Shown: positions 8,060 to 17,909, counted from the stretch's first letter. The stretch is 40,172 bases of DNA from an uncultured Bacteroidota bacterium (GCA_903929195.1 CAIYTT010000102.1:1-40172), one strand, 5' to 3'. Notes: generated by a model from the letters alone, not told the origin. Translations and numbers: made by a program.

Positions 8060-9529
8060 ATGAAAAAAACACTCACATTTCTTAGCATTTTGTTACTTAC
8101 GATAGTAACTACAGGAACATGGATAAGTTGTTCCAAAAAATCAAATAATACTAGTGGTTCCGGTTCGCAGGCATTGGTAATACAAACAGGGGCACAAAGT
8201 ATTGCTCCTAATGTACCTATGCAGTTTACAGCTGTCTTGGTAGACAAAAACGGTAACACTACAGTTCCAAGTAATGTATCTTGGTCTGTAAGCGGTAATG
8301 GTGGTACCTCTATCGGTTCTTTCAGTGGTAGTACTTTTACGGGTAGTGCTGTGGGTTATGGTACTATAACTGCTAGCGCCACTGTAAATGGCTCAACACT
8401 TACTGCATCCTTACCAATCGGTGTTTATACACCTGGTTTATTTGCAGTTGTGCCTTCGGCAGTAATCTGGACCACAGGTGCAGGTACAATACCACTTACT
8501 CCGGTATATTTAGGTATAGGCACAACAACTTATACTTATTCTTCAAGCGATGCTACCATTGCGTCTGTTGATGCAAGTGGTGTTATTACTTTTAATAAAG
8601 CAGGCACTTGTGCAATCACTGTTACAGCAAACGGTCTTAGTGGTAGCCCATCTGTTATAGTACCTGTTATGGTTACCGGTACTATCAGTGTTACATTACC
8701 TGTAACAAGAGTATCTATAAGCCCTAATGCTTATGAAATGTTTCGTGGTGATAACACAACATTAGCTGCTAAAGCTTATGATATGAATGGAAATCAGGTT
8801 ACTAGCAGTTCATTTACTTGGGCATCTCAAAATACGGATATTGCAACCGTAGATCAAAGCGGTAAAGTAACTGGAGTAAGTTTAGGTAAAGCAATAATTA
8901 CAGCAACTGCAAGTGGCATAACAGGGCAAGCTGAAGTGGATGTATTACCGGATACTGTTATTATGTTAAACCCTATTTGGGCAAGTATTGCAGCAGGCGA
9001 TTCGCAACAATTTACAGCAACTACTTATACTGTAAATCATAGTACTAAAACATTAAATACTACCCCAATTGCTAACCCATCTTTAACTTGGACTATACCT
9101 ACTTATGGTGTGCCTGTTTTTGACATTGCTACAGTTAGTGGTAGCGGTATGGTAAAAATGAAATCGTCGGCAACAATAGGATTAGGTTCTATTGTTATGG
9201 CTACACCAACCTCGCCAACTACACAACCGGGTGTGTCTATGATTACCGTTAGCGATTGTAATTGTGGTGCTGGCACTGCCGGAGTAACAGGTATTACCGT
9301 TACATCACCTATAACAATCAATATCAGTCTTACATCAGGTACCATCACTTCGCAAATTTTAGCAAGCACAGTAGGTGCAAGTGGCACTTTAAATTATTGT
9401 AGCAATAGTATGTCGGTTTGTAGCGTAGATGCTTCCGGTTTAATTACAGCTTCCGGTCCGGGTACGGCAACTATTAAAATATGTTGTGGTTCTGTGCAAA
9501 CAACTATTACCGTAAATGTAACTATGTAA
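8060..9529 (+). CDS. Lipoprotein with several BIG2-type bacterial Ig-like repeats
   Basis: 489 residues. It has a lipoprotein signal (MKKTLTFLSILLLTIVTTGTWISC, lipidated Cys followed by SKKSNN). The rest is Ser/Thr/Gly/Val-rich and built of repeated Ig-like units; the BIG2 signature is seen several times (IASVDASGVITFNKAGTCAI, IATVDQSGKVTGVSLGKAII, CSVDASGLITASGPGTATI). Such proteins are displayed on the cell surface and often take part in adhesion or carbohydrate contact, but no binding domain is seen. A 60-bp sample (8281-8340) has about 43% GC, higher than its neighbours, mainly because of Gly/Ala/Thr-rich coding. A strong terminator follows. Confidence 0.88.
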   Translation: MKKTLTFLSILLLTIVTTGTWISCSKKSNNTSGSGSQALVIQTGAQSIAPNVPMQFTAVLVDKNGNTTVPSNVSWSVSGNGGTSIGSFSGSTFTGSAVGYGTITASATVNGSTLTASLPIGVYTPGLFAVVPSAVIWTTGAGTIPLTPVYLGIGTTTYTYSSSDATIASVDASGVITFNKAGTCAITVTANGLSGSPSVIVPVMVTGTISVTLPVTRVSISPNAYEMFRGDNTTLAAKAYDMNGNQVTSSSFTWASQNTDIATVDQSGKVTGVSLGKAIITATASGITGQAEVDVLPDTVIMLNPIWASIAAGDSQQFTATTYTVNHSTKTLNTTPIANPSLTWTIPTYGVPVFDIATVSGSGMVKMKSSATIGLGSIVMATPTSPTTQPGVSMITVSDCNCGAGTAGVTGITVTSPITINISLTSGTITSQILASTVGASGTLNYCSNSMSVCSVDASGLITASGPGTATIKICCGSVQTTITVNVTM

Positions 9530-9551
9530 AAAATATCTTATTATTAATATT

Positions 9552-9588
9552 AAAAAGAAGCCCTGCAATTGTTGCGGGGCTTCTTTTT
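9552..9588 (+). terminator. Strong bidirectional terminator
   Basis: Arms 9552-9568 and 9572-9588 form a 17-bp stem with one G-U pair and a very short loop; the 3' arm ends in TTTTT and the 5' arm begins AAAAA, so it works in both directions. It serves the lipoprotein gene on the plus strand and the YdeI-like gene (ends at 9708) on the minus strand. Confidence 0.85.
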
Positions 9589-9707
9589 AATTTATTTTTA
9601 GTAAAATTATTTTACTAAAAAATAAGTTAAAAAAAGCAAGTACTGAGGTAGGCATATAGAATATATCTGCGTCCAAGGAATCCGGTGCAACCTTGTATTT
9701 CTTTTAC

Positions 9708-10295
9708 CTAATGAAATTTCTCGCCATTTGTTAGCATTTCCATGATAATGTTCATTCGCTTTTCGCGGGTAGCAGGTTTTTTGGCGGTCTGAAGCCGCCA
9801 TGTGATTGCATATTTATTGGCTTTGTTCAGTGAGTCGAAAAAAGCTTTTGCCTTTTTGTTTTTTTCAAGTAGTTCTAGAAAATCGTCAGGGGTTGTCGAA
9901 TTGGAAGGTGAATCATAGGCTGCTGCTAATCGCCCGTCATTCTTTGCCTCTTCAAAAGCCTTCATTCCGGAGGCTTTCATTCTCTTTTCATTTGTAAGCC
10001 TTTCAATATGTTCTATGTTTCGTTTCGACCATATACTTCGTGCACGGCGTGGCGTGAATTTCTGAATCCAGGAATCACTGTCAAATTGCTTCTTTTGTCC
10101 GTCAATCCAACCATAACAGAGTGCTTCGTCGAGAGCTTCTGCATAAGTAACGGTTTTTTCACCTGACTCTTTGTTGAAAATGCGCAGCCAAATACCATCC
10201 GACTGTGCATGATTGGCAGCAAGCCACGTCTCCCACACACTTGCAGACGCAAATGATTGGGTGTGGGTATCTTTCTTATGTTCTATTGTACTCAT
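9708..10295 (-). CDS. YdeI/OmpD-associated family protein
   Basis: 195 residues, normal for the family. Visible marks: FASASVWETWLAANHAQSDG, the YAEALDEALCYGWIDGQKK core, FTPRRARSIWSKRN, and a C-terminal helical domain with FFDSLNKANKYAITWRL and AKKPATREKR. Family members have been linked to tolerance of antimicrobial agents or bacteriocins, but the biochemical role is unsettled. No signal peptide. GC in a 120-bp sample (10021-10140) is about 47%, well above the flanking genes, which suggests recent transfer. It is flanked by a 700-base gene-free stretch on its upstream side. Confidence 0.9.
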   Translation of the reverse strand: MSTIEHKKDTHTQSFASASVWETWLAANHAQSDGIWLRIFNKESGEKTVTYAEALDEALCYGWIDGQKKQFDSDSWIQKFTPRRARSIWSKRNIEHIERLTNEKRMKASGMKAFEEAKNDGRLAAAYDSPSNSTTPDDFLELLEKNKKAKAFFDSLNKANKYAITWRLQTAKKPATREKRMNIIMEMLTNGEKFH

Positions 10296-10998
10296 TTACG
10301 TCTGTCTATTTTAAGCAGGACAGCCAATACGAACTTACGGAAATTTCTTTGAAATAAGATTCTTGTTTTGATCAATCTACCCAATAATATAAATTCAATT
10401 CACCTATTTCCCCCTTATTGTTCAATTCTGTCAATACATGCACCCTACCGAGTTGTATAAAAACTTAGCAATAGCTTGAAAGTATCTTTTATTTTTTTTT
10501 GCCAAGTTGAAAACCATCTGAGTTATTATTTGGAGTTTAAGATGCCCTACAGAACATCTTGAACTAATGGATTACGCATTTTGGTTGGTGAAATTCTAAA
10601 AGTCAATCAAAATCGTTTAACTGTGTCAAGTAAATGCCTTTATAGACGAGTTTATTACCACTTCCGGATTCTCCATGCTGAAATGCAGAAGAAAACGAAC
10701 CTATATTGAAAAATATAGCAACCGGATGAGTACCAGCCGCAATAATTGTACTAATAAAACAACACAATTGAGTACCACAAGTACAAAAACGCCTCACATT
10801 TTAGTTTTATACATAAAAATCATTTACCATGAAAAAATACAATTCTCCACGAATCATTTTTATGTAGAACATGTAATTTTAAAAGAAAAACAAATACTTT
10901 TGGCATGTAAAAAATTGACAGAAAAGTCAACAACAGAAATCTAACTAATTATTAAAAACCCAAAAGACTATACGAAAGAAAAATAATAATTTATATAA
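10296..10998. other. 700-base region without a gene
   Basis: No intact gene is supported. The part 10540-10800 has mixed GC; on the minus strand a protein-like tail (GESGSGNKLVYKGIYLTQL) appears in a short frame 10603-10797. A plus-strand frame at 10675-10944 is low-complexity and not convincing. It may be a remnant left with the transfer of the YdeI-like gene. Confidence 0.4.
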
Positions 10999-12438
10999 AT
11001 GAATAGAATATTCTTTAGCATAGAATTTATTATGTTGTTTATACTATTGTCAAACAATTCTTTCTCACAGAATTGTGATTGCAACAAGGAATTGCATTTT
11101 GTTATAAGCCAGACAGAATACAATTCGCCTTCCTATTTCGACCAAGTAAATAATGCGAACAGAAGAAAATATTTGGCATATAAAAATGAACGTATAAGGG
11201 AAGCTTCTTTTGCCAAAACAAATAAAGATTGTATCGCAACAATAGCACGATATTTTTTTTTCTTTAAAGATGAACACTTGCAGATAGGCTACAAGGCAAA
11301 TGCCGAATCTGTAAAAAACCCGAATGATACAGAAGCAATTTTAAAGGCATTTGCAAATGAAAGGAAGGTAAGTATTTACCTACCAAAGCTATATAAGAAG
11401 AGTGGAAATACATTGGAAGGAACATGGCGTTCTGATGACGGTCGTTTTTTAATAGGTATCATTCCTTCCCCTACTCCTTTTAAAGATTTTGAAGGAATAA
11501 TCATAAAAAATCTGCTTCCATATTGGGTTGCAGGGCAGGTGAAATTTGAATTTAAAAAATCACCTTACGGAATGTTGAATTGTCTTGTATGGAACGGTGA
11601 AAGACTCCCCAGGGTTTATGAAACAACAAGGCATAAAGACACGTTGAAGATAGGAAAATTATATACACTTTTCAGGGTTCACGACAGCTCACAAATACCC
11701 ATCCCGCTAAATTATTATAAAAATAACAAATTTTGTCTACAGAGTCTGTCTGATAAAACTATCTATCTCGGTATACCTTCATTTGAAGATAAAAACAAAC
11801 CGGTTTTAGATAGTTTGATTGGAAGTAATTTGTCTCTAATTAATTCTACAGATAATTTAATTATTGATTTACGTTATAACCCAGGGGGTAATAGTGATTG
11901 TTTTGACACATTGTTGAATATTATTTATACCAATCCAATCGAAAAAGTTAATCCATTAGAACTCGCATCGTATGACCTAATAAAATTTAATGAAAATTAT
12001 CGTGATAGTATAGCTGATAACAAAGAGGACAAAGACGAAGCTGATAGTGTTATTGCAAAAATGAAGAAAAACATTGGGCATTTTTTGCAAAAAGAAAGAT
12101 ACTCATTTATTTCAAAAAACCCTTGTAAAAAACCTATGAAAATTGCAGTGCTTCAAAATAAATTCACGGGAAGTGCTGCTGAAGAATTTTTATATTACTG
12201 CAAACAGAGCAAAAAAACGACTTTGTTTGGTGAGAATTCTTACGGAATTTTCAATTATGGCGCTTTACGTAATTTTCCTTTGCAATGTTTGCCATATCAA
12301 CTTTATGTGCCTACTAATAAATCAGACATGAATGCAAATTACGAACGAAAAGGAATTCAGCCGGATGTGTATTTTAATGTTAAGGATGATTTGTTGTGGA
12401 TACAAAATGTTGAGAGAATATTAGAAAATAGCCACTAA
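10999..12438 (+). CDS. Secreted S41 family (C-terminal-processing/IRBP-like) serine peptidase
   Basis: 479 residues. Signal peptide about 1-24 (ends NNSFSQ). The C-terminal half has the S41 fold marks: LIIDLRYNPGGNSDCFDTLL and the nucleophile region NKFTGSAAEEFLYY with Ser392, then TTLFGENSYG and a late IQPDVY strand. The Lys of the CtpA-type Ser-Lys dyad is not seen in GENSYG, so it resembles the IRBP/tricorn-like branch, where a Glu in GE(N/T) serves. The N-terminal ~240 residues are not recognised. It lies 44 bases upstream of a second secreted peptidase-like gene, so the two are probably cotranscribed. Activity is likely but unproven. Confidence 0.82.
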   Translation: MNRIFFSIEFIMLFILLSNNSFSQNCDCNKELHFVISQTEYNSPSYFDQVNNANRRKYLAYKNERIREASFAKTNKDCIATIARYFFFFKDEHLQIGYKANAESVKNPNDTEAILKAFANERKVSIYLPKLYKKSGNTLEGTWRSDDGRFLIGIIPSPTPFKDFEGIIIKNLLPYWVAGQVKFEFKKSPYGMLNCLVWNGERLPRVYETTRHKDTLKIGKLYTLFRVHDSSQIPIPLNYYKNNKFCLQSLSDKTIYLGIPSFEDKNKPVLDSLIGSNLSLINSTDNLIIDLRYNPGGNSDCFDTLLNIIYTNPIEKVNPLELASYDLIKFNENYRDSIADNKEDKDEADSVIAKMKKNIGHFLQKERYSFISKNPCKKPMKIAVLQNKFTGSAAEEFLYYCKQSKKTTLFGENSYGIFNYGALRNFPLQCLPYQLYVPTNKSDMNANYERKGIQPDVYFNVKDDLLWIQNVERILENSH

Positions 12439-12482
12439 ATATGGAGTAAATTTTTGGTATCAATTGCTTAAAAAAATAATTC

Positions 12483-13541
12483 ATGAAAAAATTCTTGTTC
12501 CTTTCAATTATTTATGTATCTACAATAAACGCCCAGACAAAAAAATTAAATATTATTGTAGATGAAAGAATGGAATTACTAACAACTGTTCAATTGTTGG
12601 CAAATTATACTTTGCTAACAACTTCAGACATTGATTACAAAAAGGAGGTTATCGCATATTTTGCTCCATACAAAGATTATGATGCTGTAAAAATAATTTC
12701 CATTATTAAAGATGAATTCTTTGCTTTTCATGTAGCCCCAACCTTCATCTATCATTACTCATTTCCCAACTTTGTTCAATCAAGTCAATTCACTGCAGTT
12801 GAAAGCGAAGCTTTAAACTATACGAACAACAAAGACACACTGAATAAACTGGCAGTTGCATTAAAAGAATTTTATTTAAAGTCTCATTTTCATACCTTTT
12901 ATGTAAAACACAAACCTTTATACGACAGTTTAATCTCGTGTGTAAGGTTATCTATAGGAGATAAAAACATTATTAAGACGCTTGAAGATTATTATGGTAC
13001 AGCAAATCATTCCTACAATATTGTGCTAACACCATTACTCCATGATGGAGGTTTTGGCATACTTACCAAATCTACTAAAGGCAACGACCTTTTTGCAATT
13101 ATTGGTCCAAAATTTAATAGCAAAAAAATCCCTGAGTTTGACAGTAAAACTTTGCTACAGAATTATGTACTCCACGAATTTAGCCACTCATTCTGTAACC
13201 CATTAATTGATAAATATTACATTCAACTATCTTCAGACAGTTGCTTATTGCAAACTATTATAGAATCTCAAGTAGAACAAGGTTATGGAGATTGGCAATG
13301 CTGCTTATATGAGCATTTGGTAAGGGCGAATGAAATAATGCTCACCAAAATTATTTTTGGAACAGATGAATCTGATAGAGTTTATAAAGAGTACTTTGAA
13401 AATAGAAAATGGATATATTTAAAAGGACTGGTTCCACTTATAGAAAATTATTATCAAAACAGGAATAAATACAAAACATTAAATGACTTTATGTCTGTCT
13501 TAATTAATTATTTCGATAAAGAGAGAAAAAACTGTAACTAA
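12483..13541 (+). CDS. Secreted DUF4932-like putative zinc metallopeptidase
   Basis: 352 residues. Signal peptide about 1-17 (MKKFLFLSIIYVSTINA). The zinc motif HEFSH is at His231, Glu232 and His235 inside VLHEFSHSFCNPL. A Glu about 45 residues on (YEHLVRANE, Glu277 or Glu284) could be the third ligand as in gluzincins. This matches the DUF4932 layout, a poorly studied Bacteroidota family. It forms a probable operon with the S41 gene just upstream. Substrate unknown. I am confident of the secreted HExxH protein, less so of the family name. Confidence 0.78.
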   Translation: MKKFLFLSIIYVSTINAQTKKLNIIVDERMELLTTVQLLANYTLLTTSDIDYKKEVIAYFAPYKDYDAVKIISIIKDEFFAFHVAPTFIYHYSFPNFVQSSQFTAVESEALNYTNNKDTLNKLAVALKEFYLKSHFHTFYVKHKPLYDSLISCVRLSIGDKNIIKTLEDYYGTANHSYNIVLTPLLHDGGFGILTKSTKGNDLFAIIGPKFNSKKIPEFDSKTLLQNYVLHEFSHSFCNPLIDKYYIQLSSDSCLLQTIIESQVEQGYGDWQCCLYEHLVRANEIMLTKIIFGTDESDRVYKEYFENRKWIYLKGLVPLIENYYQNRNKYKTLNDFMSVLINYFDKERKNCN

Positions 13542-13629
13542 AATATGTTTAAATATAAATTATATCTCTTTGTTCATAAAAATGTATGAACGATTATTTA
13601 ATCGTAACATTCTATTATATCAACACCCG

Positions 13630-13667
13630 TTCCTGCGTTCTACCGGATTTTCCGCAGGAAAATCCGG
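13630..13667. repeat. GC-rich hairpin with a competing alternative stem
   Basis: Perfect 11-bp stem 13643-13653 / 13657-13667 (CCGGATTTTCC, loop GCA). A second perfect 8-bp pairing, 13630-13637 with 13653-13660, uses part of the same bases, so the two stems exclude each other. No T-run follows on either side, so it is not a normal terminator. It lies in the 230-base gap between two convergent genes. Confidence 0.6.
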
Positions 13668-13773
13668 AAAGGCACAATAAACCCACTCAGCCGAACCTTA
13701 TATATTTATTGCCTCTGCTAAATGTTTTTAACTTATAACAGCAAATAGAATGGATGTAAATCAATATATAAAA

Positions 13774-15651
13774 TTAATCAAAAAGTGTTGAATTATACAT
13801 TATATTTAGTTCGTAATCTGTATTCTTATCAGCACCGGTTTTACTTTTACCCTTAACCGACTTAATTAAACCTGCTGATTCTAATTTATTAAATTGATAC
13901 CTAATTTTTCTTTTAAAAGATTCGTAAACTCCAAGAATAAAAACTTCATTATTTTGTTTGCTAAACAAATAATTTCCAATTAAATTAGCACTTATAGCAT
14001 TATCTAAAGAGTATTTCTTAAAATGGTATATTGCATTTAAAACATGTTTAAAATCTGTGTGAAGATTGTCAAAAGTAGTGCCAAAAATCATTCTAAGTTC
14101 AGCAAAAAAGTCATCCCTAAAAAATATTCTATCTAATATATATACGATATTTATATGATCGCTACAAATGTGCTTTGTTATAATTCCATGTGCCTCAAGG
14201 AAATTAATAGCCTGTAAATGATTATTGTCTTGAGTTAATAAAAGAGTAAATCTATTATTTCGATTTTGCATTTCAGACTTATAGAAAAAAGCAAATACAC
14301 TTTGTTGTTCCTCAGATAAATCATCTCCATTGAGCTTCTCTTTAATATATTTTGAATAAGATTTAAATAATAATTTCATTCTATCGTCTACTAATTTTCC
14401 TTTTGGAATACATAGAGATAATTCATCTTTAGAATGAAACACATAGTAAGGCAGATCAATAAAACCATCTAAAGCGTCACTTACTAAATTTTTCATACCT
14501 CTTCCTTTTCCTTCCCATTTATTATAAACACTTAGAACTTTTGCTAGTTTGGGGTTATTTGCCTTAGCAAGTGGAACAATCCGTCTTATAGGAATATCTG
14601 TTTTATCATTAATTATTAGTAATTGACTTTTAAACTTACCAGGATTTTTTATTTCTATATGTTTTCCAGGTACTATATTAATATTTACAAACTGGTTAAT
14701 AGAATAATCACGATGTGCAAGAGCATTGTTGATACATTCACGAATTAATGTTTCCGGATATTCAAAGGTTTTGGTACCACCTTTTTTCAAGGAAATTCCT
14801 GTTTTAATATTCATAAAAACAAAAGCTTGGCTTTTTTCCAATAAAGGCAGAATATTATCATTTATCACCTTCTTATCAATTGGCATTTCTTTAGGCATAT
14901 CTACATAGGCATCAACTTGACTACGCCAATGTAAAAAATCTACTGGTGTTTTGCCACAAACTAACATTCCTAATATGGTAGGCGTTTTTTCTAATAACAT
15001 GCCATTCTTTGATAAAAAAGGAATTGCATCATTTATTGAAGGTAGCAAGTTCTGCATTTTTACTTCTGAGTTTAAAAGTTGGATATAGTTATTAAGCTTA
15101 TCTATATCCATGTCATCTAAAACTGCATTTGCTACCGGTCTTAATTCTCTTGCATCTCTTATTTCTTCTTTATATTCATTTTGTGTTTCTATTTTTAACG
15201 GATGTATTTTACAATCTCCACTCATTATCCTTTCATAGGCATTCCTTTTATAATAAACATACCTTTCGTCTGCTGGCAAAGAATCTACATACAAAACCAT
15301 TAGATGTTTATTAAGTAATTCTTTTTGTTCTAATTTCAAATAACTGCTTACTTCAATTTTATTATTATTTGCATCAGTAATTTCCTTTAGTATATCTTTT
15401 AAATGTGTTTCATTATTAAAATTAAACCCGGTAAGTTCATACTTTTTATTTTTTTCATCTTCACGAATACCAATAATGATAATACCATTATTGGTATTTA
15501 AAAAAGCACATACTGTTTCCATAAATGTATCCCATAGCCCACCAGTATGACTATTGTCCTTTAATTCAATATTTTCACTTTCAATATGTTTATATTGATT
15601 ATTAACAATTGAATCTTCTAATTCATTTAATATTTGATCAATATTTTTCAT
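13774..15651 (-). CDS. AlbA_2 (Schlafen-type) and HATPase_c_4 domain protein
   Basis: 625 residues. The N-terminal AlbA_2 domain (about 20-150) shows ESENIELKDN, then the ETVCAFLNTNNGIIIIGI stretch typical of this nucleic-acid-binding domain. Mid-protein is a GHKL-type ATPase domain: PETLIRECINNALAHRDYS (N-box), IKNPGKF (G1-like) and NKWEGKGRGMKNL (glycine-rich lid). The C-terminal ~200 residues look like winged-helix DNA-binding modules (YQFNKLESAGLIKSVKG). Such proteins are annotated as RecG-like or putative transcriptional regulators, and some occur in phage-defence loci. Here it lies 69 bases downstream of the yifB-like gene on the same strand, with no defence genes beside it. Role unknown. 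Confidence 0.87.
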   Translation of the reverse strand: MKNIDQILNELEDSIVNNQYKHIESENIELKDNSHTGGLWDTFMETVCAFLNTNNGIIIIGIREDEKNKKYELTGFNFNNETHLKDILKEITDANNNKIEVSSYLKLEQKELLNKHLMVLYVDSLPADERYVYYKRNAYERIMSGDCKIHPLKIETQNEYKEEIRDARELRPVANAVLDDMDIDKLNNYIQLLNSEVKMQNLLPSINDAIPFLSKNGMLLEKTPTILGMLVCGKTPVDFLHWRSQVDAYVDMPKEMPIDKKVINDNILPLLEKSQAFVFMNIKTGISLKKGGTKTFEYPETLIRECINNALAHRDYSINQFVNINIVPGKHIEIKNPGKFKSQLLIINDKTDIPIRRIVPLAKANNPKLAKVLSVYNKWEGKGRGMKNLVSDALDGFIDLPYYVFHSKDELSLCIPKGKLVDDRMKLLFKSYSKYIKEKLNGDDLSEEQQSVFAFFYKSEMQNRNNRFTLLLTQDNNHLQAINFLEAHGIITKHICSDHINIVYILDRIFFRDDFFAELRMIFGTTFDNLHTDFKHVLNAIYHFKKYSLDNAISANLIGNYLFSKQNNEVFILGVYESFKRKIRYQFNKLESAGLIKSVKGKSKTGADKNTDYELNIMYNSTLFD

Positions 15652-15720
15652 AAAATAATAAAATTACTATTTTTATTTTTACTATTGGCACATTTCAAAC
15701 TCTCCAATCTACAAATTTCC

Positions 15721-17262
15721 TCACCCCGCCCAACCCTCTCTATCCAAACTCCTATACTGAATTGCTTCTGCTAAATGTTCGGGTCTTATTTCTTCGGTTG
15801 CCGATAAATCGGCTATGGTACGCGATACTTTTAAAATACGGTCGTAAGCTCGGGCAGATAAATTTAATCTGTCCATTGCCGTTTTTAATAGGTTTTGTCC
15901 TACTTGATTAATAACACATATTTCTTTAAGCAACTTACTGCCCATTTGTGCATTGCAATAGATACCCACATTGTTTTCAAACCGTTTAGATTGTATATCT
16001 CTTGCGGCAAGTACTCGTTCTCTTATGCTGTTGCTCGATTCTGATACTTTTGTAGATGACAGTTCGGTAAATGCTACCGGTGTTACTTCTACATGTAAGT
16101 CAATTCTATCTAATAATGGACCGCTTATTTTGTTTAAATAGCGCTGCACCATTACCGGGGCACAGGTACATTCTTTATCCGGATGATTAAAATAACCGCA
16201 TGGGCAGGGGTTCATAGAGGCTATCAACATAAAACTTGCCGGAAATTCTAAACTTACTTTAGCTCTCGAAATGGATACCTTCCGCTCTTCCATTGGCTGT
16301 CGCATTACCTCTAATGCCGACCGTTTAAACTCCGGTAATTCGTCTAAAAACAAAACTCCATTATGAGCTAAAGATATTTCGCCGGGTTGGGGTATGCCAC
16401 CGCCGCCCACCAATGCGGCATCGCTTATAGTGTGGTGTGGCGACCTGAATGGTCGCTGAGCTATTAAAGATGTATTTACAGGTAACTTACCGGCAACAGA
16501 ATGTATTTTTGTTGTTTCTAATGCTTCGTGCAGCGATAAAGGTGGCAGTATTGTGGGTAGTCGTTTTGCCAGCATTGTTTTTCCTGCTCCGGGTGGTCCT
16601 ATTAAAATAGCGTTATGTCCACCGGCAGCAGCTATTTCCAAGGCTCTTTTTACATTTTCTTGCCCTTTTACATCATTAAAATCTACATCAAAAACATTTT
16701 GTGCATCAAAAAACTCTTCTCTTGTATTTACAACTGTTTTCTTTAATGTAATAGACTTATTAAAAAAACCGATTACTTCCGTAATATTATCTACACCATA
16801 CACATCTAAATTATTTACCATTCCTGCTTCTCTTGCATTCGCTTTTGGTAATATTAAACCTGTATATTTTTCTGCTCTTGCCTGTATTGCTATTGGTAAA
16901 GCCCCTTTTATTGCCTGTACAGAACCGTCTAAAGATAATTCGCCCATAATTATGTATTGGCTTAGTTCTTCAACCGGAATTTGTTGTGTAGCAGCAAGCA
17001 TACCTATTGCTATGGGTAAATCGTATGCGGAACCCGCTTTTTTAATATCAGCCGGTGCCATGTTTACAACCACTTTTGTTCGCGGACGCTCAAAACCTGT
17101 ATTTTTTATTGCAGACAAAACCCTCTCTATACTTTCTTTAACAGCATTATCGGGCAGACCAACAATAAAATAGCCTGTTGAGCCTTGTGCCAAATCAACC
17201 TCCATTGTTATGGTTATTGCTTCCACTCCATAAACCGCACTACCAAATATTTTTACCAACAT
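15721..17262 (-). CDS. YifB family Mg-chelatase-like AAA ATPase (ComM-like)
   Basis: 513 residues, full family length. Order: N-terminal Lon-protease-like fold domain (1-170; [29 protein letters not shown]), Mg-chelatase AAA core with Walker A GPPGAGKT (222-229), the [18 protein letters not shown] segment, LFLDELPEF (Walker B), a Cys-rich [17 protein letters not shown] segment, and the C-terminal helical domain ending LDREGW. In competent bacteria the homologue ComM is a hexameric helicase that extends branch migration during natural transformation. Cytoplasmic. It has its own start and is followed on the same strand by the AlbA_2 gene. Confidence 0.95.
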   Translation of the reverse strand: MLVKIFGSAVYGVEAITITMEVDLAQGSTGYFIVGLPDNAVKESIERVLSAIKNTGFERPRTKVVVNMAPADIKKAGSAYDLPIAIGMLAATQQIPVEELSQYIIMGELSLDGSVQAIKGALPIAIQARAEKYTGLILPKANAREAGMVNNLDVYGVDNITEVIGFFNKSITLKKTVVNTREEFFDAQNVFDVDFNDVKGQENVKRALEIAAAGGHNAILIGPPGAGKTMLAKRLPTILPPLSLHEALETTKIHSVAGKLPVNTSLIAQRPFRSPHHTISDAALVGGGGIPQPGEISLAHNGVLFLDELPEFKRSALEVMRQPMEERKVSISRAKVSLEFPASFMLIASMNPCPCGYFNHPDKECTCAPVMVQRYLNKISGPLLDRIDLHVEVTPVAFTELSSTKVSESSNSIRERVLAARDIQSKRFENNVGIYCNAQMGSKLLKEICVINQVGQNLLKTAMDRLNLSARAYDRILKVSRTIADLSATEEIRPEHLAEAIQYRSLDREGWAG

Positions 17263-17523
17263 TTTAAAACAATACCGCTATTTTGTATTCTGAACTTATT
17301 TTTATTTATCTAAAAGGTAAAAGTAATCATTAGAATGATAATTTTTTATATTTATATTTTGATATATTTTATCATTATTTTACTAAAACAATTATTCTTA
17401 AAAATAATTTCAAAACATTTATGGAAAAAAATTATTTAGGCTTCTTTCTATTTTACATTCGTCTCGATATTAAAAATACATTAAAATAAAGTGTTTTTTA
17501 ATTTTATAGTAATACAAAAATAT

Positions 17524-17531
17524 TATTTTTG
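17524..17531 (+). promoter_or_regulatory. -7 box of the 17549-20451 operon
   Basis: TATTTTTG fits TAnnTTTG, with TTTT 18 bases upstream (17502-17505) as the -33 candidate. The ATG at 17549 lies 17 bases after the box. Confidence 0.5.
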
Positions 17532-17548
17532 CCTGCCAAATAAATAAA

Positions 17549-17812
17549 ATGAGTACAGATAGAATATTTGATGACAATGATGGATTATTTGAAGAAAATA
17601 AATCATATAAAAACTTTAGAACCACACTTGATATGGGTATGGGTGGTATTTATATGATTGTAGGCACCCTTTTATGTTGGGCAAAATATAAAAATGTATA
17701 TGATTTGCCAAACGGCTATGCCTATGTATTAGGTGGCATGATGATTGCTTATGGTTTATTTAGATTGTATCGCGGAGTAATGAAAATTATTCCGCAAAAA
17801 AGAAAATTCTAA
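17549..17812 (+). CDS. Small conserved-looking membrane protein
   Basis: 87 residues. It has an acidic N-terminus (MSTDRIFDDNDGLFEENKS), two hydrophobic helices (about 31-45 and 58-72) and a basic C-terminus (IIPQKRKF). It is the first gene of a probable three-gene unit with a PstS-like lipoprotein and a TPR protein. In other Bacteroidota a similar small membrane protein occurs between TonB-system genes and these two; no ExbB/ExbD/TonB genes are present here. Function unknown. Confidence 0.75.
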   Translation: MSTDRIFDDNDGLFEENKSYKNFRTTLDMGMGGIYMIVGTLLCWAKYKNVYDLPNGYAYVLGGMMIAYGLFRLYRGVMKIIPQKRKF

Positions 17813-17895
17813 TTTTGTATTCAATTATTCTAAACATATAAGTTAAATAATTGTTACATCGTAGGTATTTACCATATCCTTTTTTTAATTAGTAG

Positions 17896-17903
17896 TATAA
17901 TTG
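17896..17903 (+). promoter_or_regulatory. Possible -7-like box before the PstS-like gene
   Basis: TATAATTG differs from TAnnTTTG at one base. It sits 6 bases before the ATG at 17910, so a transcript from here would be nearly leaderless. Confidence 0.2.
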
Positions 17904-17909
17904 CGGTTT

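Noticed and set aside
10675-10944. Plus-strand open frame of 89 codons
   Set aside because: Thr/Lys/Ser-rich without domain, signal or promoter, lying in a gene-free stretch; treated as chance.
16553-17173. Open frame of 206 codons on the plus strand
   Set aside because: Antisense to the YifB ATPase gene with its Walker motifs; not protein-like.
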